In this document: positions 11,214-23,437 of the stretch, piece after piece
How the letters are laid out: each line of letters opens with the position of its first letter
Position numbering within the stretch: the first letter of the stretch is position 1
Translations under genes and position numbers: made by a program
Notes under the pieces: model-generated
What the model was told of the DNA's origin: nothing
Databases searched by the model: none
What the model saw: only the letters and a program-made list of their open reading frames with translations
Origin: Galerina marginata
Lineage: Eukaryota; Basidiomycota; Agaricomycetes; Agaricales; Galerinaceae
Direction: 5' to 3'
DNA length: 64,000 nucleotides
NCBI GenBank assembly: GCA_023014335.1
Contig: JAECYW010000005.1
Span: forward strand, 1,736,001 to 1,800,000

Positions 11214-14200
11214 ATGCCCTCCGACGTGTTCCGCCCGCGTCTCCCACTCGACCCCTTTGCGGGCACAAACAACATCGACGGCGCTGTACCATGGCGGATC
11301 CCAGCGAGCCTGCCCTCTTCCCCGCCCCAGGTCATCCTCGTCATCGGAGGTGAGTAGCGACCCCACATCGTAGCCAGTCTCACCCGCTAACAACCCGCCC
11401 AGAGCCCCACCGAGCAGACCTGCTCCCCCTGCTCGCATCGCCGCGTCTCTCGCTCTCTTTAGTGCTGATCGCCACCCATGATCCAGCAGCACTCGCCCTG
11501 CCCCCGCCCTCCGCTGCCTCTGCCCCCGGCCCAGCAGTACGCGTCCTCCACCTCTCCGCTCCACTCGACGTGCACGACGCCGGTGCCCTCCGCCTCGTAA
11601 GTCTCTTTGAGAGAGCACAGCGCGTCGCCCGGCTCTGGCGGCACTCCCTCTCCGCGGCTGGCCCGGGAAAGAGCTCCGTGCCGTCATACCCTCACGTCAT
11701 CCAGCTCGCGGAAGACGGCTACAACGGCGAGTTCACCATAGTCGAGCCGTATCCGTATAGGAATGGCATGGTCAAATCGAGGCCCACATCCACTATCCAG
11801 AACCAGAGACGCGCATCGATACAACGGTATCCATCACCGGCTCCATCCATCGTATCCTTTTCCTCATCCACATCCGCGTCTCCCTCCGCGACCTCGCCTC
11901 CCCCAAAAAAGAACCCCCGATCGCGCTTTTCCCTCTCCCTCTTCTCCCTCTCTACCGCATCCCTCCACTCTCCACCACCGCCAACCCAAAACAAAGCCCC
12001 GTCCATATCCTCTTCACAAAACAAACTCCACCGCACCCCAACCGCCCGCTCTCAACTCGTCAAATCCACCTCCTTCTCCCTCTCCAACCCGACTGGCACA
12101 CGCGCTTTTGATGCCGTCGTCAATTTTCTGCCCATGGGGCTAGAGGACAAGGCGTTGTTGAAGCATACGATTCTGGTAACTACGCTTAGCGCGCAGTACC
12201 TCACATTGCCAGAAGAGGACGAGGACGTCTACGAGGACGACTATCGTGAATTGGGTGTATCGAGGAGAAAAAGCCAGGCAACGGTTCCGGTCCAGAAGGT
12301 TATCGAGCGGCCCACCAGCCTCGCATCCCCATCCAGCCCTCCGTCAACTTTCAGCAAAGCCACAAGCCAACAAGAAACGCCCCACAAATACCACTACCGC
12401 AAAAAATCTCTATCCCGGTCCCCGTCCGGCAGCAGCTCCAGCCAGCTCCCGACATTATCGTCCCTGGCCATCTCCTCGGGCCTGGACCCACAGGAGGAGC
12501 GCCACTTCTCCGCGGCCTCGTACTCTGCCAGTGCGCCGCTGTCGTCTCCCTCTTCTCCCGTGCGGCCAGCGATCCGCCCCGTCGTAGTCGGCAGTGGGAG
12601 TACGGCCACTACGACCTCTATGACGACAAATAGCACCCGGACGATGACGACGCCTGGCACGACGCCTGCTACCTCGCCGCGGTTGGCCAGTCGGTCTGGG
12701 TCGGAATTCGGCTTTGGTTTTGGTTTTGGGGTTGATGAGAAGGAGCTTAAAGCACCGAAGAAGGGACAGGACAAGGAGAAGGAGAAGCGGGCGAGCATGA
12801 GCTTGACGCGCCGCATTTCGATGCTTTTGCGTGCGCCGCAGGTGCAGTGGAATCCAGAAGCGGCGGCGGTGGCGGAGACGGCGCCGATAGGTGTGGAGAG
12901 TCCTAGTACGAGTTTGGTGAGGCGGGCGTCGCAGACACACGAAACACCGCGCGCGGGATTAGGGACGGGGTCAGTGAGAAGGGTTCCAGTGCCCCCCACA
13001 CCTACAGCCACACCGACGGCGGCACCGACGCCAAAGCCCAAGGCGAGGCAGAAGACGAGGGTGAGGACGAAGCCTAGGAACTCGCATGTCGTGCACGTTC
13101 TTCCTGTTGGATGGGGTGCGCTGCCGCCGCCGTCGTTCCAGGATTCGTATGGGTATGCCTCTGGTTCTGGTTCTGGTCCTTCGAGGTCAAGTTCGGGACG
13201 ATCGCATGCACAGCAACAACAACAACCTCATCAACTCCAACACTCCCAGCATCAACAACACCAGCACCAGCACCAGCACGTTCAACGCCGAACCGCGGTT
13301 TTCAGAGACGAGAAGCCCAAGCTCGTACAAGGCATCGAGCAGTTCCTCCTCAGCTTCGCCTACCCGCTTCCGGTCCCAGCTGCCAATGGGAGGCACGCGT
13401 CGTCCATGTCCGTTCCCGTGTCGATCTCGATGTCCATGTCGTTATCTGGTCCGACTCCGCAGCCGCGTCATAATCCTCCTCCACAGCCGCGTCATAATCC
13501 TCATCAGCACCGGAACAGCGTCGGATACAACGCCCATGGACAGCTAGCGAGCTTGGTAGATTCGGAGGCGCAGAGGCAGAGACAGTATCAGCAACAGAGC
13601 CAGAGACAGACGCGTCCTGTGCCGTATCTGTTCGCGTCTGGCGTGTTCGCGGCTGCTGTCGGAGGGTTTGATGCTCTAGGGCATGAAGACCAGCCGATGA
13701 CGATGCCGTTGACGGCGGGCGAGGCGGCGCTGCTTGGGGCGCTGGACTTTGGGTTCGGTGACGAGGGCCAGGGATGGAATAGCCAGGGATGGAGTGGGAG
13801 TTGGGGTGCGAGGAGGCGGGCGTGGGTTGGTGTTGGGGATGTCGTTTTGCTTGGCGGTGGGGGTGGAGTTGGCGATGGAAGGGAGGGTAGGAAGGCGGTG
13901 GATGTGATTACGCGTCTTCCGGAGGAGGTGGTGAAGGTGCATCCTAGGAAGGAGGAGTTGGACGCGGATTTGGACGTGGAGAAGACACGGGTAATGCTGC
14001 CTCGGGAGGATGAGGAGGAATGTGTGCCTCTGAGTGGTCTGGTGGGCTTGCCGACCCCGCCTGCTAGTGAGAGCTCGTCGCAGGTGAATAGTGTTGAGAG
14101 TGGTGGCGAGAGTGGTACGAGCGAGGATGAGGCGGACGCAGAGAAAGACGGCGAAGCTGGAGGAGTTGAAGAACACGGTGCAGAAGTGGACGTCGAGGTC

Positions 14201-15022
14201 GAGGGAAAGACAACGAGCATCCCTGAACCCCAACCTACGCCGCTCCCTGAGGCTGCCTGTCATACATCCCCGGAACCACCGAATATGGAGCGCGTGGACG
14301 GGAGCGGGAACGGGAACAGGAAGGCAGTCCCACAGCGCCAACCCAGCCTTCGTGGGACGCCTATGTCGGTGTCGATGCCGACGCAGCCCGAGCGGGCGTA
14401 TGCGCCTGTTGCTATACGCCGTGCGAGCTTGAGCCGGACGTCAAGCGGGAGCGGGTCGGGACCGGGAACGAGGCCTGTATCCACGTCGTCTCTGCCTTTG
14501 GTGGAGGATCTGGACGAGGCTCAAGCTCAGGCTCAGGCTCAGGCGCGAGTGGAGGGGAGGCTGCAAGCGCTGCAAACTCTGCAGGGACAGTCTTCTATCA
14601 ACGGGGAGTCTGGTCAACACCAGCTGAAGGAGAAGGAGAGGCAGTATGACCCACCGACGATGATCACGCTCACGTCGCCCACTGTCGGGTCGCCGCCCCT
14701 GGCCAGTTCAAGTGCAAGTCCTCCGCCTCCGTTGGGTGGTTCGGATCCGACCGCGGCGCGTACGGCTACTGTTAAGCGGAAGGAGCTCAAGGTCCCGCGG
14801 GCGATATACGTCGCTGGGGGTGATGTGCAGCAGCCTGAGCGTGCGGTTAGTGGGGGTGGCGATGCTTCAACGTCGCCGTCGCGTTTGGCGTCTCCTGCTG
14901 TTGTTGATGGGGAGAAGAACGTGAAGAGACCGCATGGGCACGGGTTTGTCGGCTCTGCGTTGAGGAAGTTGGGCTTGGGATCGTTGTCGACGAGAAAGGG
15001 TGGCGTCAAGGTGGATTCGTGA
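11214..15022 (+). CDS. Long low-complexity protein of unknown function
   Basis: Two exons (11214-11349 and 11403-15022) joined through GTGAGT and GCCCAG give about 1251 residues. The first 200 residues look folded: a strand PQVILVIGG, then LVLIATHD, VRVLHLSAP and later a conserved-looking block FDAVVNFLPMGLEDKALLKHTILVTTL (near base 12105). The rest is mostly serine-, proline- and charge-rich. It includes a glutamine/histidine tract (about 13200-13290), a duplicated PQPRHNP motif (about 13460-13500) and a run of AQ repeats (about 14520). The C-terminus is basic. I do not recognise the family. The start was chosen because the short first exon continues smoothly into the second and supplies the first hydrophobic strand. 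Confidence 0.7.
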
Positions 15023-15999
15023 AGTCATTTCGCGTCTCTCTTGTGATTTTCATGCGCCGAAGGGCTGGGCTGGGACGACTCGGACTCGGATTCGGAACGA
15101 ACGAACGGACTATGGACGATTATCGGTAGGGATATGGACCCGTCGTCGACGCGTTATGTTACGTAGTTGAACGTTTACGTTGGACGATGGACGATTTTTT
15201 CGCGCGTGGGCTCACTGCTAGCCGTTCCTCCTCTGTTTGGTTTCCGCCTTTCGCTTCCTCCTTCGTCTCTTCTCCTTTTTCCTCAATTTTGGCATTTGCT
15301 CATCATCTACCGTAGATCATTCTTACACAACACCCTCTCTTGCACATCCTTTATTTTTTCCTTTTCGTGCCCCCCCATTTTTTATATCTAGGGTTTCATA
15401 CATGGACTGGACGCGTATCAGACGATATTCAACCCTCCCTTGATACTATCTATTATCCTTTTAGTCTTAGTTACATACTCGAGTACCTCCATGCTTCTAT
15501 CTCCCTCCTTTCTTTCGTACACAGCATCATCACTACGATTTTCTAACCCTGCGGCCTCCACGCCACGATCATCCGCATCCATACGCGTTTTTCAAATACC
15601 ACTACCACCTACGAAAGCCGACCGGCCACGCTATTTGCATACAATTTCCCCTCGGGCCTCCTTTCGGTGCTAAAGGGTGGACTTGGACTTGGACATACCG
15701 AGTCTGACTCAGCAAAACAAAATTGCCGCTATCTGTACCTTCAGACAGTTCGAAGGATATTCGCCATCCACCATTCGTTGTTCACCCTCTTTATATAGTG
15801 TTGATTTTTGTATATTTCTTGTATCTTGTATTCTACATCTACACATCGTCCGTCGTTAGGCCTTCTTCTGAATCATATTGCCTTCATCCACATTTATTTC
15901 AAACCATCGACCTGTGTCGAACGAAATGACCGCCGCTGGAATAAACTATGCAAAATTTTCGAACGGTTTTAAAAAAAACTTGGACTAAGAGTCCAGCAA
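15023..15999. other. Convergent 3' flanks
   Basis: Nearly 1 kb lies between the tail-to-tail ends of the long unknown gene and RAD52. It is pyrimidine-rich with short frames only. It most likely consists of 3' untranslated sequence of both genes. Confidence 0.4.
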
Positions 16000-18224
16000 T
16001 CAGAATCGTCTCCTCTTGACATCCCCGCTCTCCCCAATATCCAGTGAACCAAGAACCTCCCTTCTCCCTGATGTGGCTTGTTGAAGTCCCATACCAGGAC
16101 GCGTAACTCGGAAACTGGACGAACTGATAATTTACAACTTTTTTAGAAAGCAGGAGAGCGAAAATCAATGATAAACCACATACCTCGTTGCGTCTATGGG
16201 CCTTTTTGTCCCTATACCCGATGTTGCTGAATTCTGACCAATGCCTGATGCCGATTGTAAAGGAACCTAGAGCAAATAGATATTATTATCTGACCGAAAA
16301 CAAAGACCTTGGACTTACTGCACCGGGTGGGAAATGAAAGCCACCCACTGAAGGTGTAAGTGCTCGCTTAGCATTGTCAGCTGCTGCAGTTGTTGTTACT
16401 TGATTCTGGGGAGCAAGATTCTGGTTCTGGTTTTGCCGTTGGTTCATGTATCGTTGGTGCAGATGCTGACCGAAAGAGGTCGTGGTTGTCTGATGATGAT
16501 TTTGCCCGCGTTGGTCAGGCGGCGGTGGCATTCGACTGTTTGTTGAAGACGAAGAAACAGGGGTCAAAGAGGTGCTGGGGCGGGCTTGCTGGGGCATGGC
16601 ATCCGAGGGCACAGCGGACGAAAAACTCGAGCTAGATGCGACAGGTTTTGACGGCGCTTGACCTTGAACTGCACCGTCGTCAACCTCGCCGCGAAGAGCA
16701 GCCGCAATAAGCTCATGACGCGACTTAGCGGCACTAGGTTCACTCTTCGAGGGCGGCGGTGTCGGTTTGGTAAAACTGTTGGTCCGTTCAAGAATTTGAC
16801 CTGTGTCATCGTCCTCAACACTCTTCAAAAGCCCTTCCTCGTGGTCGATCGGTCGGCCGGCATCAGCGTCGATGGGTCTTCCTATATCTGTGTCGCCAGC
16901 CCCAATCGGCGGACCTAGGTCGGCTAGTGCAAGAAAGGCGTCGTCGTCAGAGTTGAACCCGAAATCGTCGCTCTCCTTATCTGGTTTCGGCTTGACTGGT
17001 GGGACCGAAGTGTTAGCAAGAGTGGCTGGGTCATCAGGCTCTGAGAAGGAGACCTGGCGCCCGAGCTGCTGCTGCTGCTGTTCCTGTTTGGGAAAGGTGG
17101 CACGTTGAGCTGGAGGATGAAGAGGAGTAGTCATAGGTGTGTTTAGACCGCTGGGATGGGCTGGTCGCTTTCCTTTCATGTCTGAGGTTGGGTTGTACGA
17201 GACAGAACTCGAAGTAGAGGCTGAGGTTGATGCTGATACCTGAATTTCCGGCCGCATATGTGGTGGTAAGGATGTGTGTGGATTCGGGTGGTTTTGTTGT
17301 ATAGGAGGTCGTGTAGGGGTCGTGGTATTATTGTGGTTCATTTGTTGCGCTCTAGTTATGTTGTGGTTCGAAGGGCCTGCTGTCGCAGAAGTGGACGTTG
17401 ATGAAGTAGATATGTTGGGCTTAACATCCTCGAATTCTGGTCGTCTATGGAGTTCATCTTTCTTGAACTTGACCTGGCAATCTGAGTTAGAGATAATCCA
17501 GAGGAACATAACAGAAATGACCCACTGGTTCGAATTTAACTTTGACAATTTCGGCGGTGTATGCCTTGTCGTAGAGGCAATTCCCCAAGACGTTGCCGAA
17601 GCTTCTCAATGCACGTTTTAACCCATCCGTAACAGCTTCTTTCTTGCACTAAAACATATTTATTGCCAACTCCTATCATTGAATGAATGCCGAACGTACC
17701 TTGTCGAGCGCCGCTCCTTTGCTCTTCGAATTCTCCAACATCCCATACCCAATGTCTTCGTGATAAACACCATCTCTCAGCGTCACCCTCATAAGAGCCG
17801 TAACCCCGACGCAATATCTCCTCGTCTCTTCGCTGTAATCCACGAAATCGGTCGTCATGCTCACAATGCTTGAGCTCCAGCCATTGAAACCGAAGACCTC
17901 GTTCGCAAGGTTGATGATTTTCCAACCTTCGACGTAGGTAAGCTTTGGACCACCTCCAGGACCTGGCCGTTGCGATATGTATTCGGGTCCGAGTTTCTGG
18001 TCTAGTTTGACCTGTAATGTTGCAATTTTCTTGGCCGTTTCCTGGGATATCGAATCGTTCGCGAACGAGGACTGGGAGTTGAAGAGCGAGAAGGATTGCT
18101 GTGCAAATGGAGAACCATGCATCGACGAATTAAACGACATGGCCCCGTGTGTTACGATCGAAGAGTTGAATGGGCTGTTGGGATTGTGTGCATCGATCAG
18201 GTGCCCGCTCAGTGCCCCAGCCAT
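16000..18224 (-). CDS. RAD52: DNA repair and recombination protein Rad52
   Basis: Rad52 loads Rad51 and anneals single strands during homologous recombination in the nucleus. Five exons (17700-18224, 17526-17648, 16319-17473, 16184-16266, 16000-16123) make 669 residues. The conserved N-terminal annealing domain runs from about residue 55 to 215, with the segments [39 protein letters not shown] and [17 protein letters not shown]. Across the first intron it continues as [19 protein letters not shown] and GNCLYDK, the signature of the family. The remaining two thirds are glutamine/serine/proline-rich and disordered, normal for fungal Rad52. The last exon ends in a basic DVKRRRF tail that could be a nuclear signal. 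The two small final exons were placed by phase and by this ending. Confidence 0.9.
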
Positions 18225-18578
18225 GTAGCTAGTTATATGCGTTCCAGTTCCAATGTAAGTCCAAAGAACAATAAATGTTCGTCTTCTGCGCTATATTAGC
18301 AGGCCGCAGCTCGCAAGCATTGATGATATTCAAGAAAATGGCAGGAAGAAAGAACGATTGATTGACGCCCAGAACTTACGTTAACTCGCGTCAGGTCACA
18401 TGATCGTGCCACACTAAACAAGAATTTGAACTCAGCACCAGCCAAGCTAATGCCATCACTCGGTGTTGTTCTCGCTGTATCTCACTCAAAGCTCTCACGA
18501 AGATGGTACCTGCAAGTTGTAACTCAACCCCTGTCTGAAATTTCTTTGCTGGTTAACTCTATGCCTCGAGGAATATAA

Positions 18579-19000
18579 TTGGACAAAGGACTGTCTCCTC
18601 GCTGTCTCCCTTGTAGTATTCGGACTGGAGAGCCGGTTCAGCGCCAACCTTTGGGGCTTGATGCGACGACCAAAATCGCGCTCAGGGAGTTTTCGTTTGA
18701 AGGTTCAGAGATTTCCAAATCGATGCTGTATTACCTCGCGTCCTTTTCGGCTTGCAGGAATTGGACATTTTAGTCGATTAAGCTCGACCCTCCTTAAAGT
18801 CAAATATTTAGTTACTATTCAACGCCGTACTTTCGTAATGGATCTTTGAGAACTTTCTCGCTTTACTCGATGACGCCAACTCAGCCGACAAGGAACGAGC
18901 AAATAGTTTCTTAACTCATCGAAATCGGACAACTTGTGGCTTATATGCCATCTGAGGTTCCTCTGGACGACCTGGAACATCTCATACGTCCCCTGTTGTA
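18579..19000 (+). pseudogene. Possible relic of an F-box/LRR-like gene
   Basis: Frames around 18660-18775 read ALREFSFEGSEISKSM and LYYLASFSA. They resemble the leucine-rich lines of mushroom F-box-like proteins but soon hit stop codons. The following text (MPSEVPLDDLEHLIRPL near 18940) is again protein-like but also broken. There is no clear start or full exon chain. The neighbouring intact F-box-like gene at 20698 makes a decayed relative plausible, but this rests on pattern impression only. Confidence 0.25.
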
Positions 19001-19379
19001 GAACCTATTGATATGGCTCACTGAGAGCCTTGTTTTGAGATGGATGCCGTCCTAACCTCGAAAGGCGAGCTGTTGGATAGACTCCGCTTCAGAACGAAGG
19101 TTTGTGCTTCTTTGGAAATAGTTTGTTGACCAAGGATCCGTCGTTATGTTGGACAGATCATGACCATGTTCCATGGGCGCCAGTCTAACCCATTTTATAT
19201 GCGTGAGCCTAATCCAAACGCCTCTGGAACGCACATCTACCTCCTTGTCCAGGAATCACACTCAAACCCTTTCCTACTATATCGACGGAAACATTGCCGT
19301 CGCGACACAGGATACGCTAGCTTTTGCTGGTCCCGGCCTCTTATAACAGTCAAGTATGTCTGATTGCACTGATATACAG

Positions 19380-19401
19380 TATATATATATATATATATAT
19401 A
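19380..19401. repeat. (TA)11 microsatellite
   Basis: Uninterrupted alternating T and A over 22 bases. Confidence 0.95.
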
Positions 19402-20697
19402 AAGTACTCTCCATCCACCCTTTCAAAATATTTCTGTCGCTCGAATTTCTCAATTGCTTTTTGCCTTCCGCCTTCTGTTAACTCTGTAATATATCTGTAT
19501 CTATTTTATAGACGCGTCGTAGGACAAATTGGGTCTGCCAAAATGTAACTCATTGTGAACTGGTGAGAATTACAATAACCATAGTTTCAATGATTGGCGT
19601 TGATATGATAGTCGATGAACAATTCAGAGCTATACATAATGGACATCAGATTTGTGACTCCCAAGCAAGGGCGATTGGCGTTGTCTGAAAGGACATGGCC
19701 TTCGACCATAGAGGAACAGTTGAACTCTTTCTGAGACCCGGCGGTTTCGGTTCTGCCTTGAGGGTGTACAAACTTTGTGGACCCTTGAGAGGCTAATAGA
19801 TCGGCGTCGGGTCTTCGAGAGGAGGGTCAGGCCAACGGTGGCCGCGAATTCCAGAAACTAGGCTCTGATAAAGAGTACTTTATCCTCGACCAATACTTGA
19901 CCATGGTACAAAAAGATGCCCCATGGCCAGGGGCTCGAACTTCCCGAATTTTTTGCATTGCCTCAATTTGAGATAAGGCGGTAAGGCCACCAGATCCAGA
20001 CCAGGCATGGAGTAGCACTATAATGCGAAGGCGATCCACCCATTATATTTGCGAGAGCCTGTGCAGGGATAAAAGGCGTAGCCTAGTCAGCTCCACATCT
20101 TTCCGGGACCCACTGACCAGCAACACATCTACGCCAGGCGCCTAGCCGTGCATGGGTATTTTTAGTCAAGTTTCGATGTTGATGGCTGAGAGATTCGAAG
20201 AGAGAGTTTCGTAGCGTCGTCCACCACGTCCTTTACTCCTTGCTTCCTTCCGCTTTTGCGGCCATTTGAATCAAAAGCCCACCACCTTATTGCCAGTAAT
20301 GCATTGTTATACAGAACAGAAATCCTGAATCCGAATTGGAGCGGGCTATGATGGCAAACGGAAAAACTCCAAGGCCGAAGAAACACAGCAGGCAGTGGAT
20401 TACCCTGGGGCACGCTGATGAACGTTGGCAAAGTTGACCTAGGAGACGAGGCAGTGAGGTACTGGAACACCTTGTCGTAAACAAAGAACAATTGCAGTAC
20501 ATGATCAATCGGCCATCATGGCATACGCCCGCCACGCACGGGCTACCGCAGACTCCCTCTTTCCATTACAACTAGGGCGGTGATGACAATTCCTTATTAT
20601 GCACTTGTTCTCCTACCCTCACTGGTAATTACTCGGTACCCATTGCCAATCCCTAGAAATCCGATTCACGTCTGGGTATCATTCAACAGGTTTCCAC

Positions 20698-22984
20698 ATG
20701 AAAAGCCGCATATATCGTCACAACTCCACACTCAAGATCACCAACAGATTCTCGCTTTCAATACATTGGTCCCAGCTACCGCCTATCCACAATGTGGTGT
20801 TGACTTCTCCAGTACCCCATTTATTGACCTCGAATGCACCACCCTCTGACATCGAGAAATCTAAAATACAAGACGCGATCGACACCGTTTCCGCGCAAAA
20901 CGATGAAATCCTAGCAGCCTCGAAAGCCCTCGGCGCCTCCAAGCTCGAACCAACCGCCAGCAGGCGCCTTGAAGCAGGCCTCGAGTTTGTGCACGCGCAT
21001 AAGGGCGTTCTTTCACCTCTCCGATTACTCCCTCTAGAAATACTCGCAGAAATTATCAGCTTGTATTCCGAGTCATTTCTACTACAATCTCATCCTCACA
21101 TCGTCACACACGCTACGACAGGTGTTACATATCCCTGGATGCCCTCCCAAGTCTCGCGATTATGGAGATCAGCCGCCTTGTCCCTCCACCACCTTTGGGG
21201 CCAGCTCGTCGTCGACACATGTCTGTGGAAGACCAAGCAGCCCTCGAAATCCTTCCTCGGCCTGTTCGCGACCCTCGTCGACCGGTCCCACGACGCACCA
21301 CTTTGCTTATATTTCTGCACTCCAAGAAACGTGGACGTCGAGGACCTTCGGCCGATTATTGACGTATTGGTGTCCCATTCCGAAAGGTGGACGACTGTCT
21401 ACCTTGTTTCGACATACCCCGTGCTTGCCGCGTTCCAAGGCGTGAAGGGCCGCCTGTCCTCTTTAAGCCGGCTGTATCTGTCATTTTCAGGTGATGAGCA
21501 GTCCACTAAAACGCCGATCGACATGTTTGAAACTGCACCTCAGCTGCGGTCGATGTACCTTGGCAGCTCTTACTTCACAGGAGAGGTGCTGCTGCCCTGG
21601 TCTCAATTTTTAGTCTTCCTCGATGGCGGAGAGTTGTCCAATGGCTTTGCAAGAGAGAAAATCATTCCTTCATCGCAGTCTCTCATTGACCTTCATTTAT
21701 CAAGATTCCCAATGGACGACATACAAAAGAATTGGTCCAACAGCAAATTGGACGACCTGCTCTCGTTGGAAATCAGTTTCAACAACCTGGAAGAGGAAGA
21801 ACCTCACGATATAACCGTTGACAATTTCCTCGGCAGTCTGACGACACCTTCCATTCGTGATATCCGGATCACCAACTATCCCGGAAACCTGATACCCCCG
21901 CTTACCTTATTGATCCATCGGTCTCTCCAGTGCACAGCTCTACAAACGCTATCTCTCAGTACCTACTATCTCGGCGAGTCCGAGGCCGGAGAACTCTCGT
22001 CGCTCTTCCAGCTAACACCCTCACTCAAGAAACTATCCATTTACTTACCCCACATCGTCGACCTCTCTCAGCTAATCTTCACGCCTGACAGTCAACCTCT
22101 GCTTCCCAACTTAGAGCAGCTGTATCTCTTTGTATATGACTCTGTAACTGGATGCGAACAGGTCCTCTCGCAGATTGCCAGCTCGCGATGTGAAGTGCAG
22201 GATAACCCACTGAATGACAGTGAAGCCTCGTCGCCAAAGAAACCCTGTCGGCTGCGTCACATGCGACTCGTCTTTCCGGGCACGGTCCTTTGCCACACTG
22301 GCCACGAGCTCCTCGAGAGCTACAATTCAGCGGCCGAGGAGCCCACTCAGACCCTCCTAGAAAGGGTCTCTCTGCTCAAGGATTGGGCACCGCTCGCAAA
22401 CAGCCTTCCGAGCATATTCGCATATTTCTGGGCCCCCTCTCCCAAGCTGGGGTTAAAGATCAAACGCGCATTCCAGGTATCCCAGTTCTTTTCCCTGATA
22501 GAAAATGTTCGCGTAAGCAGTGCTCAGGAGCTATATGTAAGTACTTGGGCTCCCGTCTATCCCTGAGCAGAACCCGTGCTCACCTCTGTTGCCTGTTCTC
22601 ATTTAGTTGTCCGATATACACCATCTAATGTACCACATCTACAACCTATCGTCTTCCGACCTTCCTGGGGGAAACGTATACCACATTCGAAAACGGGCAA
22701 AGGCTCTTCTCGATAAATGGGAGCCATTTCTCTGCAGTGATATCCGGAACCGTCGGTGGGCCTTTCAAGGTGCACACTCTATTGTGTATATTCCGAAAGA
22801 CGATGGTAAGGTCGCTCTCTTTTCTTAGGGGATATCTTTCCTGACTCGTTTTTCATTTGCTCATATAGCAATCCGGACATCACCAGACGTCCTGACGAGC
22901 ATGGTTTACGGCGACATATTTTATCCTCAAAAATATTCTGTGTCGTGGTACGACCTTCAGGTGATGCTGCAATTTTTGGATTGA
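20698..22984 (+). CDS. F-box-like protein with leucine-rich C-terminal region
   Basis: Three exons (20698-22536, 22607-22805, 22869-22984) give 717 residues. The architecture is the one found in large mushroom families: a short helical N-terminal segment (DIEKSKIQDAIDTVSAQND), then an F-box-like motif SPLRLLPLEILAEIISLY, then about 450 residues with repeated leucine-rich lines such as LRSMYLGSSYF and LQTLSLSTYYLG. Such proteins are thought to be substrate adaptors of SCF ubiquitin ligases; the substrate is unknown. Start at 20698 is the only in-frame Met before the F-box, but an upstream exon cannot be excluded. The ORF remains open through the first intron for eight codons, so splicing was chosen by the GTAAGT and ATTTAG signals and by the continued protein-like sequence. 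Confidence 0.75.
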
Positions 22985-23437
22985 ATGGGTTGCTACGAAT
23001 AGCATGTAAACTGCATAGACCATATATACACTACTGATCATAACCTACTGCGAAGTAACTAATTGTAATACCGGGTGTAATGCTGTAACCTAATCGAATA
23101 GGTGAGCTGGGTAGCTCGGTTCCAGCCTATTATTTGGGAGTATAATCATTCAACGTTCAAATTCGTTAAATACATCGTTACTTCTAAGGAGACAAGTGGT
23201 ATCGAAAAGAAAACCAGTGGAAAACAACAAATCAGAATAAAAAGGAGAATCAATATCTGCGAGGAATAAGTTAACGTTCCGGGATATAGATATAAGTTCA
23301 GCTCCGTGGGGCAGGTTATCGAGTACCGAGTACAGGGATGGGGAATGGGGCTACAGGACAAGAGAAAAACGATATAAAAAGAAGTTTTAAAGCAACAAAG
23401 GTCCATGGGGTTCGAGGTAGTACATATCGTTGGATGG
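22985..23437. other. Convergent 3' flanks
   Basis: This AT-rich stretch lies between two tail-to-tail genes and shows no gene or RNA feature. Confidence 0.4.

Larger units (their letters stand above)
18225..20697. other. Gene-poor region with a possible decayed gene
   Basis: About 2.5 kb carry no intact gene. In 18570-19000 several short frames on the plus strand use protein-like words (for example LREFSFEGSEISKSMLYYL) separated by stops, suggesting a decayed coding region. A TA microsatellite lies at 19380-19401. The remainder shows no recognisable feature. Confidence 0.4.

Noticed and set aside
10801..11292. 163-codon minus-strand open frame upstream of the long gene
   Set aside because: It overlaps the promoter and first exon of a better supported gene, and has no motif and no splice partner.
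12394..13041. Long antisense frames inside the low-complexity gene (215 and 161 codons)
   Set aside because: They mirror a GC-rich biased coding strand and read as compositional shadow.
20162..20535. Minus-strand frames before the F-box-like gene
   Set aside because: No recognisable content. They lie in the probable promoter of the plus-strand gene.
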